Shown here piece after piece: positions 1-11,106 of a stretch of DNA of 64,000 nucleotides (positions are counted from its first letter, which is position 1; the number at the start of each line of letters is the position of its first letter). Location: contig NW_020312788.1 in NCBI RefSeq assembly GCF_003265705.1, positions 2,424,405 to 2,488,404 of the forward strand. The letters run 5' to 3'. The notes beneath the pieces were generated by a model. The model saw nothing but the letters and a program-made list of their open reading frames with translations, searched no databases and was not told the origin of the DNA. This DNA is from Callorhinus ursinus (lineage: Eukaryota > Chordata > Mammalia > Carnivora > Otariidae). A program made the translations under genes and the position numbers.

Positions 1-122
1 AAAAAAGTATTAAGAAAATCATAAGGAAAATTCATTTATAGTACTGTACTGTATTTATTGAAAAAAAATCCATGTATAAGTGGACCCGTGCAGTTCAAAT
101 CCATGTTGTTCAAAGGTCAACT
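1..122 (+). mobile_element. Tigger-type DNA transposon, 3' terminal part (cut by window edge)
   Basis: The stretch matches the right end of pogo/TcMar Tigger elements: an AT-rich run containing 'tactgtactgtatttattg', then 'aagtggacccgtgcagttc' and a terminus close to 'gttcaaaggtcaactg'. The rest of the element lies before base 1. It is non-coding here and old, with several mismatches to the usual end sequence. The family is inferred from the terminus; the exact subfamily is not determined. Confidence 0.75.
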
Positions 123-429
123 GCAATTGTACATATATATGCACCCACACACAGAAAAAAACAGAAAATTATAATTCCTTGAAAGGAATTAAACAAAACC
201 ATTATAGGCTTTCTTTGGTGCATTAGGGAATTTTGTATTTTCTTCTTTACATTCTTTTTTTCCAAATACATTACAAATAATTAGAAAAAAAATACAAGTT
301 ATTTCTAAGAAGGAGCACATTAGGATAAGCCTGTATTTTAGCCTTGTTTATTATCCCAAGAGACAGCCATTTTTTTTTAAACACCAGTTTGCAAGCCAGA
401 GGACAACAGATCTAAACAGCATCCAACTC
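123..429. other. Unique AT-rich sequence
   Basis: No repeat, gene or RNA recognised. It contains A-rich and T-rich runs only. Confidence 0.5.
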
Positions 430-531
430 CATGGCAGTGAGGGAGGACCCATACATCTTATGCTTTTCTATCTCCAGCACCTTGCAAAATACCCGGAAGT
501 AACATACTCACTAGACATGTTGGTTGATTGT
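430..531 (+). repeat. LINE/L2 3' end remnant
   Basis: The order 'gcagtgagggaggaccc', 'tctccagcaccttgcaaaa' and a tail like 'catactcactagacatgttgg' follows the L2 3' UTR pattern (gagggcagggac, ccccagcacctagcacagtg, catagtaggtgctcaataaat). It is a diverged, non-coding remnant. Confidence 0.5.
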
Positions 532-1279
532 GTGTTTGTTTAGTAATCAAATAAATAGGCATGTACAAGACAGCTCTGGAATAAATCAATTTTATTTCAG
601 AACTAGCTCTGCTTCCTGACACACTATATGTTTTGACATTCAGAGGGAATCTAGTTTCATTTGAACAGAAAGAGGTCCTGTAGAAACAGCAACAATGATT
701 GCATTATGCTATTCATTAGAAATTAGCCTTTGCCAGATTACAGGTTGAGAGCCTTTCTCACCATTGATTTGCTTGGCTTAACTTGAACAGGTGTCATGCA
801 GTCACTGGCGACATGGCATTCACATTCATTTCTGAAATGCTACATGAGAATTCATAGGCTTCGCCATGACAATCAGTGGCACCTCTGAGATACTGCTCAC
901 AAGTAATGGGATTTCCTTGAAAATTGACTTGGATGCCTGCAGAGACACTTGGGAAAATACAATCAGTGCACCAGGTAGATCTCTCAGTGAGAAGTTTGGT
1001 AAGAAAAACAATATATTAGGAATTTAGACTGGGGAGAGAGATCTCATTATGCCACCTGGACTGTGAAAAGCAGCAAACCCAGGAAATGGGGTCTTTGTTT
1101 AGCTACAGAATGTTTGATGAGGAAATTGTTCCTTTTCAGGCAAACTGTTGAAATGGTGACTATAGGATTTTATCCTTTCTTGGAGGTAAGGGTTAGGAGT
1201 ATCTACTTTAATGATGCTATTGCAAATTTACGGTCTCAGTTCTGAAGAGGGGTTATCTCTAAGCACTGATAGAGGGAGG
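532..1279. other. Unique sequence, no gene seen
   Basis: Mixed-composition DNA with no recognised repeat. Short open frames on both strands (about 60 codons) have no recognisable motif. Confidence 0.45.
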
Positions 1280-1436
1280 CTTCTGGGATCCTGGAAACAT
1301 TTTGAGATCTTGATCCATGTGGTAATTACGCAGATTATACCTACATAAACTTTGTAAATGTAAAAATCTGTCAAGCTATACACCAAACAGTTGTGCACTA
1401 TACTATATATGTGAATTATACCTCAATAAAATAAAA
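1280..1436 (+). repeat. Ancient LINE-1 (L1M-type) 3' end
   Basis: It follows the classic L1M tail: 'gggatcctggaaacatttt', a 'gtggtaattacgcag' block, 'tgtcaagctatacacc', and a terminal 'ttatacctcaataaaata' holding an AATAAA (1426-1431). There is no coding content. The high divergence implies an insertion before the carnivore radiation. Confidence 0.7.
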
Positions 1437-2484
1437 TGGGAAAAGTACTCTGCAGGGCCAAATGTCACCAATTTGCAACCTCTGGCTTGCATAATCACTA
1501 TAATACCAGTGTTCCCCCCGCCCCCCGACAATAATTGGGTTCAACATATGGCTTCTAAGAAAATAGATTTTTTTTTCCTTTCTCAAATAATAGCCCACAG
1601 CATCAAACCTCCTGCCGTTGCTCAAATCATGTGATGGACAGTTTGCCAAGGAGGCAGTAAGGGACCAGAAAGGACCATTTTCCTTTTCATTAATTTAGGC
1701 TCACTCAACCACTAGATGGCACATCACACACGTACAAAACATGCTCAAATAGGTCTTTTCTGCCAGAACCATCTGTCAAGGTGTGGCTCCCAGCACAAAA
1801 ATCACTCCATCTTTGGGTTACACTCTCCTTTCTAAGAATCTTCCTGAACAATGGAATGAGGAGGCTTCAGTCTGCAGTTATTTCTTCCTGCATGATTCTT
1901 GATGAAAATGGATGCCTGCAGGGCAAAGCTGAGCTCCCTGGGCGATTCGTTGGTGATGTGTAGATGCACCAGTTACCACCCCAACAGATTAGCCCTGATG
2001 AGTTATTTTAATGGATGTTTAATGAATCATAAGAATTTAATTTGACGATGCTTTAGAGTTACTTGTGTTGTTTACCTTTTATGGATTCTTCATCTTAAAC
2101 TACCACAGAAATATTATACAGACTATCCAGAGGCAGGGATATATACATGCATGCACAAGAGGAAAATTTACCACCTTTTTTTTTTTTAGCAAAGAAAACA
2201 CAGTAGTCTCATTTTAATATGATATTTAAGGACCTATATTCTAAGCATCAGTGTGACTTCTGCTTTCTCAGGCCTCAGAATTCTGTAAGTCTCATAATAT
2301 AACACAGCACAGTACAGAGAGATCTCCACTGTTGTCTCATTTGGAAAAGCTATAACCAATGCTTCATTTCTTCGTTCTTATGACTGGCAACTCAAAGTTT
2401 AAGTTTGTTATCTTTAATATGTAAAGGTAATGAACATTCTCACTTTTGGCTCTCATCTTACTTTTAAAATACTCCGGTAACTTA
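1437..2484. other. Unique sequence, no gene seen
   Basis: AT-rich DNA with a C-rich patch (1513-1527) and a T-run near 2177. No repeat family or coding signal recognised. Confidence 0.45.
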
Positions 2485-2541
2485 CGGGTAGGACCATATA
2501 GTGGTGATTGAGATGTTAAAGACCAGAGCCCAGGTGCTCTC
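2485..2541 (+). repeat. MIR SINE, 5' part
   Basis: The 'atatagtggtgattgagatg' block followed by 'accagagcccaggtgctc' resembles the MIR head (tagtggttaagagcatgg, tggagccagactgcctggg). It is a short, diverged match. Confidence 0.4.
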
Positions 2542-3859
2542 ATGGTGTGGAGGAGTCACAGGTGGACGTTAATGATGAGCCCGAGCCCCTGACCACAGCA
2601 AGGACCCCGAGGCTTTGCCTCACTCCTTCTCCTAAAGCTCCATCTGAGCCCTGGGTGGGGGTTTCTGAAATGCTCTACATAAGAACCACAACAATAACTG
2701 GACCCATGTCTAATATCCAAAGAGAGCAAAGACTGCTTCTCTAGGAGAATCGGGGTCAGGGTCTCACTTTGAGCAAAGCTGCATAATGCAAGTGAGGGTA
2801 GGTTAAAAAGTAACATTTGCTTTAGTCAACATTAAGGTGTTCTTTACTTCAGAGCTTTTGAACGGTCTTGATTTTGCTTTCCTAGACAGACTTCAGGATA
2901 TTTCATGGTGTGTGTTTCTCCAGCATATATTTTCCTTTGAACTTACACAAAACATAAATGAAACAGATTTGACCTAAAGATGGCCTAATAATCTGCTGGC
3001 ATGTTTCACTCATTTTAAAGTAGATGCTGAGAGAAAAGCATTTAAAAATTTACTCTGACCAGAAATGCTGGTACTTAACACTTGAAAAAAAAAAAAAAGA
3101 GAGTCTCACAATTAATTCACTGTGATAAGCAACCCCTCTCCTTCCTGGTTTTCCTAAGGTAATAAAAGCTCTGGACCTAAACAAATATCTTTGTCAAGTG
3201 TTGGGTAGTCAAGGCTGCAAAAGGCTTAAAGCCACGCTTGTAATTTTCTTCTAACAAGACAGTCCCACCAGCAGCCCAGGTTTCTCCAAGACACTGTTGT
3301 TTGTTGGCAAGTTTTTTAGGAGGACAGCTCTGGGTAGCTTGTAGCATGGGTACCTAATAATTTTTGAACAACAGACTCATGAAGTCTGTAGCAGAGAGAG
3401 AAGTAATTTCTCTAACGGGAAGCTAAAGTTGAACCCAGATGAACCATCCATCTTTCATCTGGCAATGGATATACCGCTTCTGCCTTATTCCCATCCGAGT
3501 AAGACATGGTGGGGTCAATTCATTTATTTTTACTTTTTGGTCCTAGCCTAGCCAGACTTAGGTATTGGTCACTTATACTCTTGTTAAGTGGTGACTTCCT
3601 GGCAGGGACAGCTGTTTTTCTCAAAATTAGTCACTGCCCTCTTGGTGCTCCCTTGCTGTCTGTCTGCCTGAATCCCCAACTCTTCCACTGCCTGGTCTGC
3701 GCGTCTGTGTCACTCATCTGCCGATTTGAATCCCTCTGGCCAAGGCCATGTCCTTCAGGATGTATCCTGCTTCCAACATGCTTCTTTTCAACCCTCTGCC
3801 TAGCTCTTTGTTGCCTCCATACCCCTTAAAACAGACTTTTGCCTGATTCTCTATAGCTG
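2542..3859. other. Unique sequence, no gene seen
   Basis: No repeat family recognised. The 107-codon open frame on the plus strand (3506-3829) is rich in Leu, Cys and Ser, as expected from pyrimidine-rich DNA. It has no motif and no splice context. Confidence 0.4.
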
Positions 3860-3965
3860 TCCTTTACTGAGTAGCCACCGTGTTGAGCACTGTGCCAAAC
3901 ATATTACATATATTTCTTCACTTAGTCTTTTCAACATCCCTGTGAGATCCCTGTATAGTAGGAAT
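3860..3965 (+). repeat. MIR SINE, 3' half
   Basis: 'tttactgagtagccaccgtg', 'agcactgtgccaaacatatt' and 'catccctgtgagatccctg' follow the MIR order, ending near a 'tagtaggaatact' block. It is truncated and lies directly before a second MIR. Confidence 0.6.
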
Positions 3966-3977
3966 ACTTATACTAGC

Positions 3978-4190
3978 TAGTATTTATTGAGCATTAACTA
4001 TATGCCAAGAAATAGGCTCAGGCTTTACATGGGCTCATTTAATCCTAATTTTTTTTTTTTTTGTGAGGTATCTATTTTACAGATGAAGAAACTGAAACAC
4101 ATGGAATATAAATAACTATGTCAAGGTCAGATCTAGTAGGTGGGGGCCAGCTGGGATTCGAACCTACCTGCCTACTAGTCTGGGCCTTCA
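3978..4190 (+). repeat. MIR SINE, long copy
   Basis: 'gtatttattgagcattaact', 'atgggctcatttaatcctaa', 'acagatgaagaaactgaaac', 'atgtcaaggtcagatctag' and 'gggattcgaacctacctg' follow the MIR core and 3' order. An internal T-run (about 4051-4063) is a later expansion. Confidence 0.8.
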
Positions 4191-5751
4191 GGCCCTATTA
4201 TTCCTACAGTCTTTATTCAGCTCCCCCAGACCTTTCCTTAGTCCTTCACCCTTGGCCCGGGCATAGGGCCAACCCCTGCCATGTTACAACAAACACACCT
4301 GCTGTTGTAACATTTGTGCTTCCTGTGGCCTGTCATTCCCTGCTCTTTTTTCCTGGGATTTTTAATCTCTTAGGTTCATCACCTACTTTCTGATAGCCAT
4401 ACCAGGCCCCTCTTGCTTAAATGACACATTTAGCTTATTTAACTGTATTCCCACATGGCCCACCCCACTCAAACCTTAAATCCTGACCGAATGATCTCCC
4501 TGACTGGACATGATATAATGCCTTTCACTATTACTTTGTCATGTATATGAGACATTCAAAATATAAAAGCAAAGATCTTATTCTAAAAATGGGAGAAAGT
4601 GGGTGAGGTGTCTTGTGCCTGCTCGACGGGTAGACATCTCAGAGAGCCTCAGATTCCAGGAAATCATTCTTGCAGTTTTCTAAGAGTATAAAACCATCAC
4701 CCCATCATCACAGGGTTAGGACGGACCAGGCTCTGAAACCTCCCCAAATCTGCCCACTCTTCCCCTGAAGGGCTGCTCTTTGCTCACATCCTCTGTAGGA
4801 ACCATTCTTTGCAGGACCAGTGACAGGTAAGCACCCCAGGCCAAGGTGGAGCAGGAGACTCTCACTGCTTGCTGTGGGCTCCTGGACCTTTCCTCCCATT
4901 TCCTTTCCCTTGGGGGATCTGAACAGTATTTGTTGTAGCAGTGAGAGAAAACAAAGGCCAAATGCATACGAGGGCAGAACTCTGGGTTGTGAGATTCTCT
5001 CTCACCTTCAAAGTTTCTGAGTCTAATCAATTAAGTCAAAGTAGAAAAGCCTGACCATTCTTAGAGTTCACTGAACTTGTTCCTGAGGGAACCCAACTGG
5101 GCTCCTACAAGGAAGTGCAGAGGGAAGGTTTAGTGGCCTTGTAGGAAGATGTCCTTTACAGCATGGCTGTTTACAACATGAACACAGGCTGCTGGAGTTA
5201 CCTGCTTCTTGGGAATGAGCATCTTCCATTCTAGCTGCCCATTTCAGGTAGTAGCTGGGATCTGGGGCCATTTGCATTTTCTCATTAGCTTTTTAAATAG
5301 CAACGTCTGGGTGGGAAGACGTTTAGGAAAACCTAAACTTTTAGGTCAGAAGAGTCTGCAGTGTGGTAGGCCTGTGGTTATTCCCTTGACTGCAGCCCAC
5401 TGGAGTGATGTGGTCCGCACATTCCCTGGAGAATGACATGAGGCACATAGCACCCATATTCATGCCTGTGTGCTGGGATTTCTACGTGGAGATTTAAAAT
5501 GAGCATCTCCAGAGATAAATGTTGAGAAAGCATGAGTAAGATATGTTACCATCTAGTCGACTGAACGATTTAAGAGAGCTTAGATCATAGTAGTACTTCC
5601 ATTGGAAAGATGTTCGAAGAATTTTCATGTTTATTAGACTTAGTCTCATTAATAACCTATAAAGTTGGCAGGTCAGATACAATACCAAATTTTTGGTCAG
5701 GAGACCAGGATCTCAAAGGCTTATTTAATTATCTGAAGTCACAATACTGTA
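4191..5751. other. Unique sequence, no gene seen
   Basis: No repeat recognised. Overlapping short frames around 4708-5030 on the two strands are mutually incompatible and carry no motif. A splice-donor-like 'gacaggtaagc' occurs near 4827, but no convincing exon surrounds it. Confidence 0.4.
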
Positions 5752-5920
5752 TTTTTTTTTTTTAAGACTAATTTATTTGAGAGAGAGAGAGAGGTGTTGG
5801 GGAGCAGAGGGAAGGGAGAGAGAATCCCAAGCAGACTCTGTGCTAAACTCAGAGCCCGAGATCATGACCTGAGCCGAAACCAAGAGTCAGATGCTCAACC
5901 AACTGCACCACCCAGGTGCC
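5752..5920 (-). mobile_element. Can-SINE (tRNA-Lys-derived carnivore SINE)
   Basis: On the minus strand the head is 'ggcacctgggtggtgcagtt', followed by the 'aggtcatgatctcgggctct' body and a (CT)n then A-rich tail, seen here as T-run and GA-run at 5752-5796. The order is standard for SINEC copies. The body is diverged and no clear target-site duplication was found. Confidence 0.9.
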
Positions 5921-7636
5921 TTGTTTTTAATTTAAACACATATCTCTTGGTCTCCTTCTTTTTTTAAAAAAATTTTATCAAAACAGAGGATGTGTACTCT
6001 TCATAAAACTTTGAGCAAAAAAGAGCTAACAAGGAGGTTCAGAAGACATCATGTTTGGGCTAACAGGCTAGCAAGACAAGGAAGAATGCTGTCCCTCTGC
6101 CTCTTAAAAATCCCTTGAGAAGGTTCCAGAAGTTCCCCCAGTGGCTCAGTGAGAATCTTCATATTAATTATTCAGGGATCCAACTCTACCCATTTTGTTT
6201 AGAAGCTTGAAGAGAGTCGGCATTATTTTAGAAACTGTGTGTGTACCACAGGTATTAGAACTTCCTGTCAGCCCTACCATCATCTGCCTAGAAGCCTGGT
6301 TGTGAGATCTCTCTGCCTTATCGAGAAGTTTTCCTAGACTAATGAATCCAATAACAGGTTAATCTGAAATCACTAAAACAAACAAACAAAAAACAGCAAC
6401 AACAAAAACTCAAAACTGAACAAATATTAATTATATATTTTTAAAGAAAAAATATATATCCTCACTAGTGTATGCATGCGTCCTCTGGCCCTTTAAGAAA
6501 AACAGGCCCACTCATCGAGCATGCACCAACTGGCTGACAGGTCTAAAAGGTAAGCTAAGGAGTATCTTGTTCCTGAAAAACAGACCCTCCCTGTTCCTCC
6601 TTCCTGACTGACTTCCTTATTCTCTTATCTCATGTCTTCCTAGCTATGACTCTGACCACAATTACTTCTAACTTTCTGAACCACATAATTTCATCTGGTC
6701 TCCTCAGTGTTTGAGGCCTGGTTCCCCAACCCTCTGGAAAACTCTGGCTTGCATTATGCTCCCTGCTCTAGGTGTCCCTGTCCTGACTCTGCCCCCAACA
6801 CCTCCCCACACTAAGCCATGCCAACTCCTTCCCCTTGCCTATAGGTAGAGAGGGAGGGTAGAGGCAGGGTTTGGGGGAGAAAGAAGGGTAAGTCTCTGAC
6901 TCCTACCTAGGTTGTATTAAATCTCACTTCTAGGAGCTTTGTGGGAACATGATTTGGCGTGTGACATTTCTACACATGTAATAAGTCACATTATATTGGA
7001 TTCTAATGACCTCATCTCTGGAAAGTTGTTACCAGTACCTTTTTCATTTCTTTCTGTTTTTATTTAATGTTTCTAGGATTCAATCTTTAATGTATCTTTG
7101 GGAAATATGCCTGAAAATTTTGGAAATTCTGCTGCAAAGAGAAAATGCATCACAGGCCTACAGGCTTAAGGGACACTGCAACATATTATCTAGCTGGCAA
7201 AGAGATACAGTAAAGGTGTCTGAAACAAAGAACTGCCTCCCTAGAGTAAATCAGAGTTGATAAAACCAAGTTGGAAGAGCCAAAAATCAAGGAAAACAAG
7301 CATATAACTACTCCCTATCCCCCAAATAAGAGGAGGGGGGAGGAAAAGGGAAAAAAAAAACCCCTCTAATAGAGTGAATGCAAAATTGCTTTTGCAGGCT
7401 TTAAAAGTTTGAAAGAAAAATAACAAATATGAAACTATATGCATTGAACAAGAACATGGCAATTGGTGAACAAAAACATTTATTATAATCATAGCATTCT
7501 AGCTAAAAAAAAGCATTGAAATAATGCTAACTATTGGACTCCTGTAGAATGGACATACTTGGGAGTGTGGGTGGGAAGTGCGCTTACTCAAAAAGGAATG
7601 GGCGGTATTGAGTATTATGTCTGAACTGTACATCAG
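5921..7636. other. Unique sequence, no gene seen
   Basis: It contains a CAAA-rich patch (about 6378-6410), a G/A-rich patch (6845-6890) and a purine-rich run near 7330. No repeat family or exon recognised. Confidence 0.4.
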
Positions 7637-7785
7637 AACACCTGGATTCTATGCTTAGTCTTGATTCACTGATGCAATGATATTGAGAGCCTTTTTTTTT
7701 TCCCCCAAACCTAAGATTCCTCATCTACAAAATAATGACCTAGGATAAGATGATTATTAAAGGTTCTTTAAACTCTAACAAAAAT
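7637..7785 (+). repeat. MIR-family SINE
   Basis: 'cagaacacctggattctatg', 'attcctcatctacaaaataa' and 'gatgattattaaaggttctt' match the MIR/MIR3 order (cctggattctagtcc, tttcctcatctgtaaaat, gatgatctctaaggtccctt). Confidence 0.6.
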
Positions 7786-8165
7786 ATCCATACAAATTCA
7801 TATGTTTTTAGATTTACTTAAAATTTTACTTTTTCTGATTATTTCTCCATGTATAAGAGAGCCCAGATGTATAGATGCATTCTTCTCAAATGAGTCACAT
7901 TCTTTTCTCTGAACTTAAAACTGGACAACTAAAGCCAAGAAAGCAGGGAAGGTTTTGTTTTGTTTTACTTCCAGAAATATGGGGAAAAGTAAGAAAGTAG
8001 AAAACCAGGCAAGATGTATAAAATCTCATCTTTAGGGAAGGGACCAAGGAAGGGCATAAGGCCTTGAGAAACTGTTGTATTTATGACAGCAAAACCTCTG
8101 CATAACTGGCTCGACTGTGAAATAGCGGGGGCAGCCCTAGCTTTCAGGAGCAGGGCATTTTGATT
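7786..8165. other. Unique sequence before the L1 insertion
   Basis: No repeat or gene recognised. Confidence 0.4.
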
Positions 8166-8178
8166 AGAATACAATGGC
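8166..8178. repeat. Target-site duplication, left copy, of the L1 at 8179
   Basis: 'agaatacaatggc' occurs here and again at 8910-8922, exactly flanking the L1 body and its A-tail. Confidence 0.85.
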
Positions 8179-8909
8179 ACAAATGTAGGGATCCAAAGGG
8201 GTTCGTGCACCCCGATGTTTATAGCAGCGATGTCCACAATAGCCAAACTGTGGAAAGAGCCAAGATGTCCATCAACAGATGAATGGATAAAGAAGATGTG
8301 GTATATATACACAATGGAATATTATGCAGCCATCAAAAGGAATGAAATCTTGCCATTTGCAACGATGTGGATGGAACTGGAGGGTGTTATGCTCAGCGAA
8401 ATAAGTCAATCAGAGAAAGACATGTATCATATGACCTCACTGATATGAGGAATTCTTAATTTCAGGAAACAACCTGAGGGTTGCTGGAGTGGTGGGGGGT
8501 GGGAGGGATGGGGTGGCTGGGTGATGGACACTGGGGAGGGTAATGCTATGGTGAGTGCTGTGAATTGTGCAAGACTGTTGAATCACAGATCTGTACCTCT
8601 GAAACAAATAATGCAATATATGTTAAAAAAAAAAAAAAAGAAGAAGATAGCAGGAAGGGAAGAATGAAGGGGGGGGAAATCGGAGGGGGAGACGAACCAT
8701 GAGAGACGATGCACTCTGAGAAACAAACTGAGGGTTCTAGAGGGGAGGGGGGTGGGGGGGTGGGTCAGCCCAGTGATGGGTATTAAAGAGGCCACGTACT
8801 GCATGGAGCACTGGGTGTTATACGCAAACAATGAATCACGGAACACTACATCAAAAACTAATGATGTAATGTATGGTGATTAACATAACAACAAAAAATT
8901 AAAAAAAAA
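8179..8909 (+). mobile_element. Young 5'-truncated carnivoran LINE-1 with complete 3' UTR
   Basis: This copy is 5'-truncated in the last part of ORF2. It keeps the ORF2 C terminus and stop (8446-8448), then a two-part 3' UTR. Part 1 (8449-8624) ends 'ctgaaacaaataatgcaata' plus 'tatgtt'. An A-run follows (8625-8639), then part 2 (8640-about 8905) ends 'gtatggtgattaacataaca' and an A-rich tail. A perfect 13-bp duplication flanks it. G-rich tracts lie at 8734-8763. It is the reference copy for interpreting the other L1s here. Confidence 0.95.
8188..8448 (+). pseudogene. LINE-1 ORF2 C-terminal remnant
   Basis: The frame reads the ORF2p C-terminal segment: TPMFIAAMSTIAKLWKEP, then a DEWIKKMWYIYTMEYYAAIK segment, then WMELEGVMLSEISQSEKD, and the stop TGA at 8446-8448. 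ORF2p is the L1 endonuclease/reverse transcriptase. Only the cysteine-rich/C-terminal end remains, so the fragment has neither activity and is not a gene. The open frame reflects youth, not selection. Confidence 0.9.
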
Positions 8910-8922
8910 AGAATACAATGGC

Positions 8923-9359
8923 TACAGGAATTCCTTAGTAAGCACCCGGCTAAGCTTTATTGTGGCTGCCAGCTACATGCCCCGTTCCTTGCTCACACAC
9001 CATCAGTCGTTTCTCTGTGGAACCGGGCAGTCAGGAACACACATGGCTGGGTGTGACTTTTCACTGGAAGTATATCCACAGCCCTTGGCTCATATTCCAT
9101 GTCCAAAACTGGAAGCTACCAACAACCAGTTTTACGATGTTGCTCTCTTTAATTTCCAATCTGTGTGAAAGACTTGAGGCACGGACTATATAACTTGATG
9201 CCACTGGACACAAACCACTCTCAAAACCAATATTCTTACCATTTTGCCCCCATGACCAGTATATACCTCTACCTTATGTTGAATACAAAAAAATGACATC
9301 TCCGAAATTAACCAGACATCCTGGGTCTTCTTTCACCAACCCACGCAACTGTATTCCTG
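8923..9359. other. Unique sequence, no gene seen
   Basis: Two overlapping plus-strand frames of about 70 codons (8960-9193) differ only in phase and have no motif. Confidence 0.4.
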
Positions 9360-9760
9360 AGAGGGATTTTAAGATGGATAAGATTAGGTATCTATACTCA
9401 GAGAGCTTACAAATAAGCATAGGAGAATAGACAAATACATTGATTGTTAGGGTAGAGTATCTTATTATAATAAGTGTTCCAGGCAAAGGGAGTATTTTGA
9501 GCAAAGGCTTCTGTAGCCTGAAAAAGCAGAGTGTACACAAGGAATGAATCATGAATAATCCAACTGGGTACCTGCAAGGCAGTCGTGAGAGAAGGAATGT
9601 TAGTTGGCATGATTTAGTGGAAGGTCTTTCTTGCTGGGAAGAGAAATTTGAACTTACAGTGGAAAACAAGGGAAATTCTTGGATGATTTGGGTAGGAGTG
9701 GGTGGGTAGGACTGGATTAAGGCCTTGCTTTAGGAAGAATCTTGTAAAAACTGTGTTTGG
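9360..9760 (-). repeat. LINE/L2 remnant, minus strand
   Basis: 'actcagagagcttacaaata', 'ttccaggcaaagggagtat', 'tgagcaaaggcttctgtagc' and 'ggactggattaaggccttg' follow the antisense L2 pattern (gagcttacattc, ttccaggcagagggaac, gcaaaggccctg). It is diverged. The 131-codon minus-strand frame across it (9274-9669) is chance opening in pyrimidine-rich strand sequence. Confidence 0.5.
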
Positions 9761-10589
9761 GCTGATGATTTCCATCAGGAGAGAGAGGGTATGTGGGGAT
9801 GTTGGGTAGGAGGCTACCACAGAGATCTTGGTAAAAGGACATCGGGTCTCAGAAACAAGAGCTAGGGAGAGAATAGCATCTTTGAGAAACATGCCTGCTC
9901 TTCAGAAACAGTGCCCAGTGATTGTAGCTCATAGAAACAAGCACTCCAGAATGGTGCAGAACAGTGGGAGAGAAGGAAGAATAGGAAGAATGAGGTTTTT
10001 CATGTGAGAACAAAGCCTTGAGTTATTTACTGAAATAGCACTGGCTCACATTGGAGAGTTCACACCCCATCAACCAGGAGCGCTCCCTGTTCTAGTACAG
10101 TACCTGGGTGCTGCCAGACCACATCCTAAACCACATCCTCAGTCCTATTCTCTTTAGGAAGGTGATCAACTCATTTGTAACAATGGGTTATTAGTATCAT
10201 GGTAAACAGTAAGTTTCCCATTCACATCCAAGCCCCCAGATTCTTTTAACCTGATACTTATTGCTGGGACCTCACAGGGTGTGTCAGCTGCATCAGTTTT
10301 GAGGTAAATCAGGGTCACTGCTATCATTGATATTCAGCTCAGTGACACATACCTGTCTTTTGCATAACATGGAGGCAAGCAAAGATAGCAAGGGAAGCTT
10401 GGTTAATTATTTGGTAACCAAGAAAGTTAAGTGGAATTAATTTTATTTGTATTAAGTTTGTACTCTATGCCCAAGACTGCTCCTACTGTAGGGGGGGGGG
10501 TTCATATTAGCGTGCCTCACAGAATTCATAATCTATTTGGGGAGCAGGGGTTGAAATATAAATTGGCATACTGTATTTTGTGGGTAGTG
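9761..10589. other. Unique sequence, no gene seen
   Basis: It holds a G-run at about 10492-10500 but no recognisable family or exon. Confidence 0.4.
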
Positions 10590-11106
10590 TTGCAATATGT
10601 GTCAAAATGTGCACATCTACTGACTCTGTGATTCTATTTCCAAACATTTGTCCTAAGGAAGTAATCAGGGATTTGTGAAAAGATTTAGCTCTAAGGATGT
10701 TCACTTAAATATTATTTATAATAGCACACTACTTGAACCATCCTAAATAATGTCCCAAAATAGGGCACTCATAAATAAACATGACCTTTTCATAGGATGA
10801 AATACTCTGTAACCAATAAAATTATGTAATAGAACAACATTAATGAAATAGAGAAATGCTTACAGTACAATGTTAGATGAGAGAAGCAAAGCTATAAAAC
10901 ACTGTGTGCAGAATGATCCCATTTTGGTAAAGAAAAAGATGTAATTTTAAGCCCATGAAATGTTAGAAACAAAGACATCAAATTGTGAACAGTGGTTATC
11001 TCAGAACTGTGGGACTGGGATTTTTTTTCTTCTTTGTGGTTTTTCAGATCCCATAAAATTTCTATAACGAATATTGAACTGTAATGTGTATAGAATCACA
11101 CAAATA
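10590..11106 (+). repeat. Ancient LINE-1 (L1M-type), ORF2 end and 3' UTR
   Basis: The order is typical: 'gattctatttccaaacattt', 'cctaaggaagtaatcaggga', 'attatttataatagcacact', 'ggatgaaatactctgtaacc', 'gagaaatgcttacagtacaa', 'gcagaatgatcccattttgg', and a tail near 'cataaaatttctataacg'. All reading frames are broken. Confidence 0.75.

Noticed and set aside
4686..4830. Possible promoter/first exon: 'tataaaa' near 4688 and donor 'caggtaagc' near 4827
   Set aside because: The two motifs are common by chance, the intervening frames are short and contradictory, and no downstream acceptor exon was found.
9274..9669. 131-codon minus-strand open frame
   Set aside because: It overlaps an L2-type remnant, has no domain or splice context, and is open because the strand is pyrimidine-rich.
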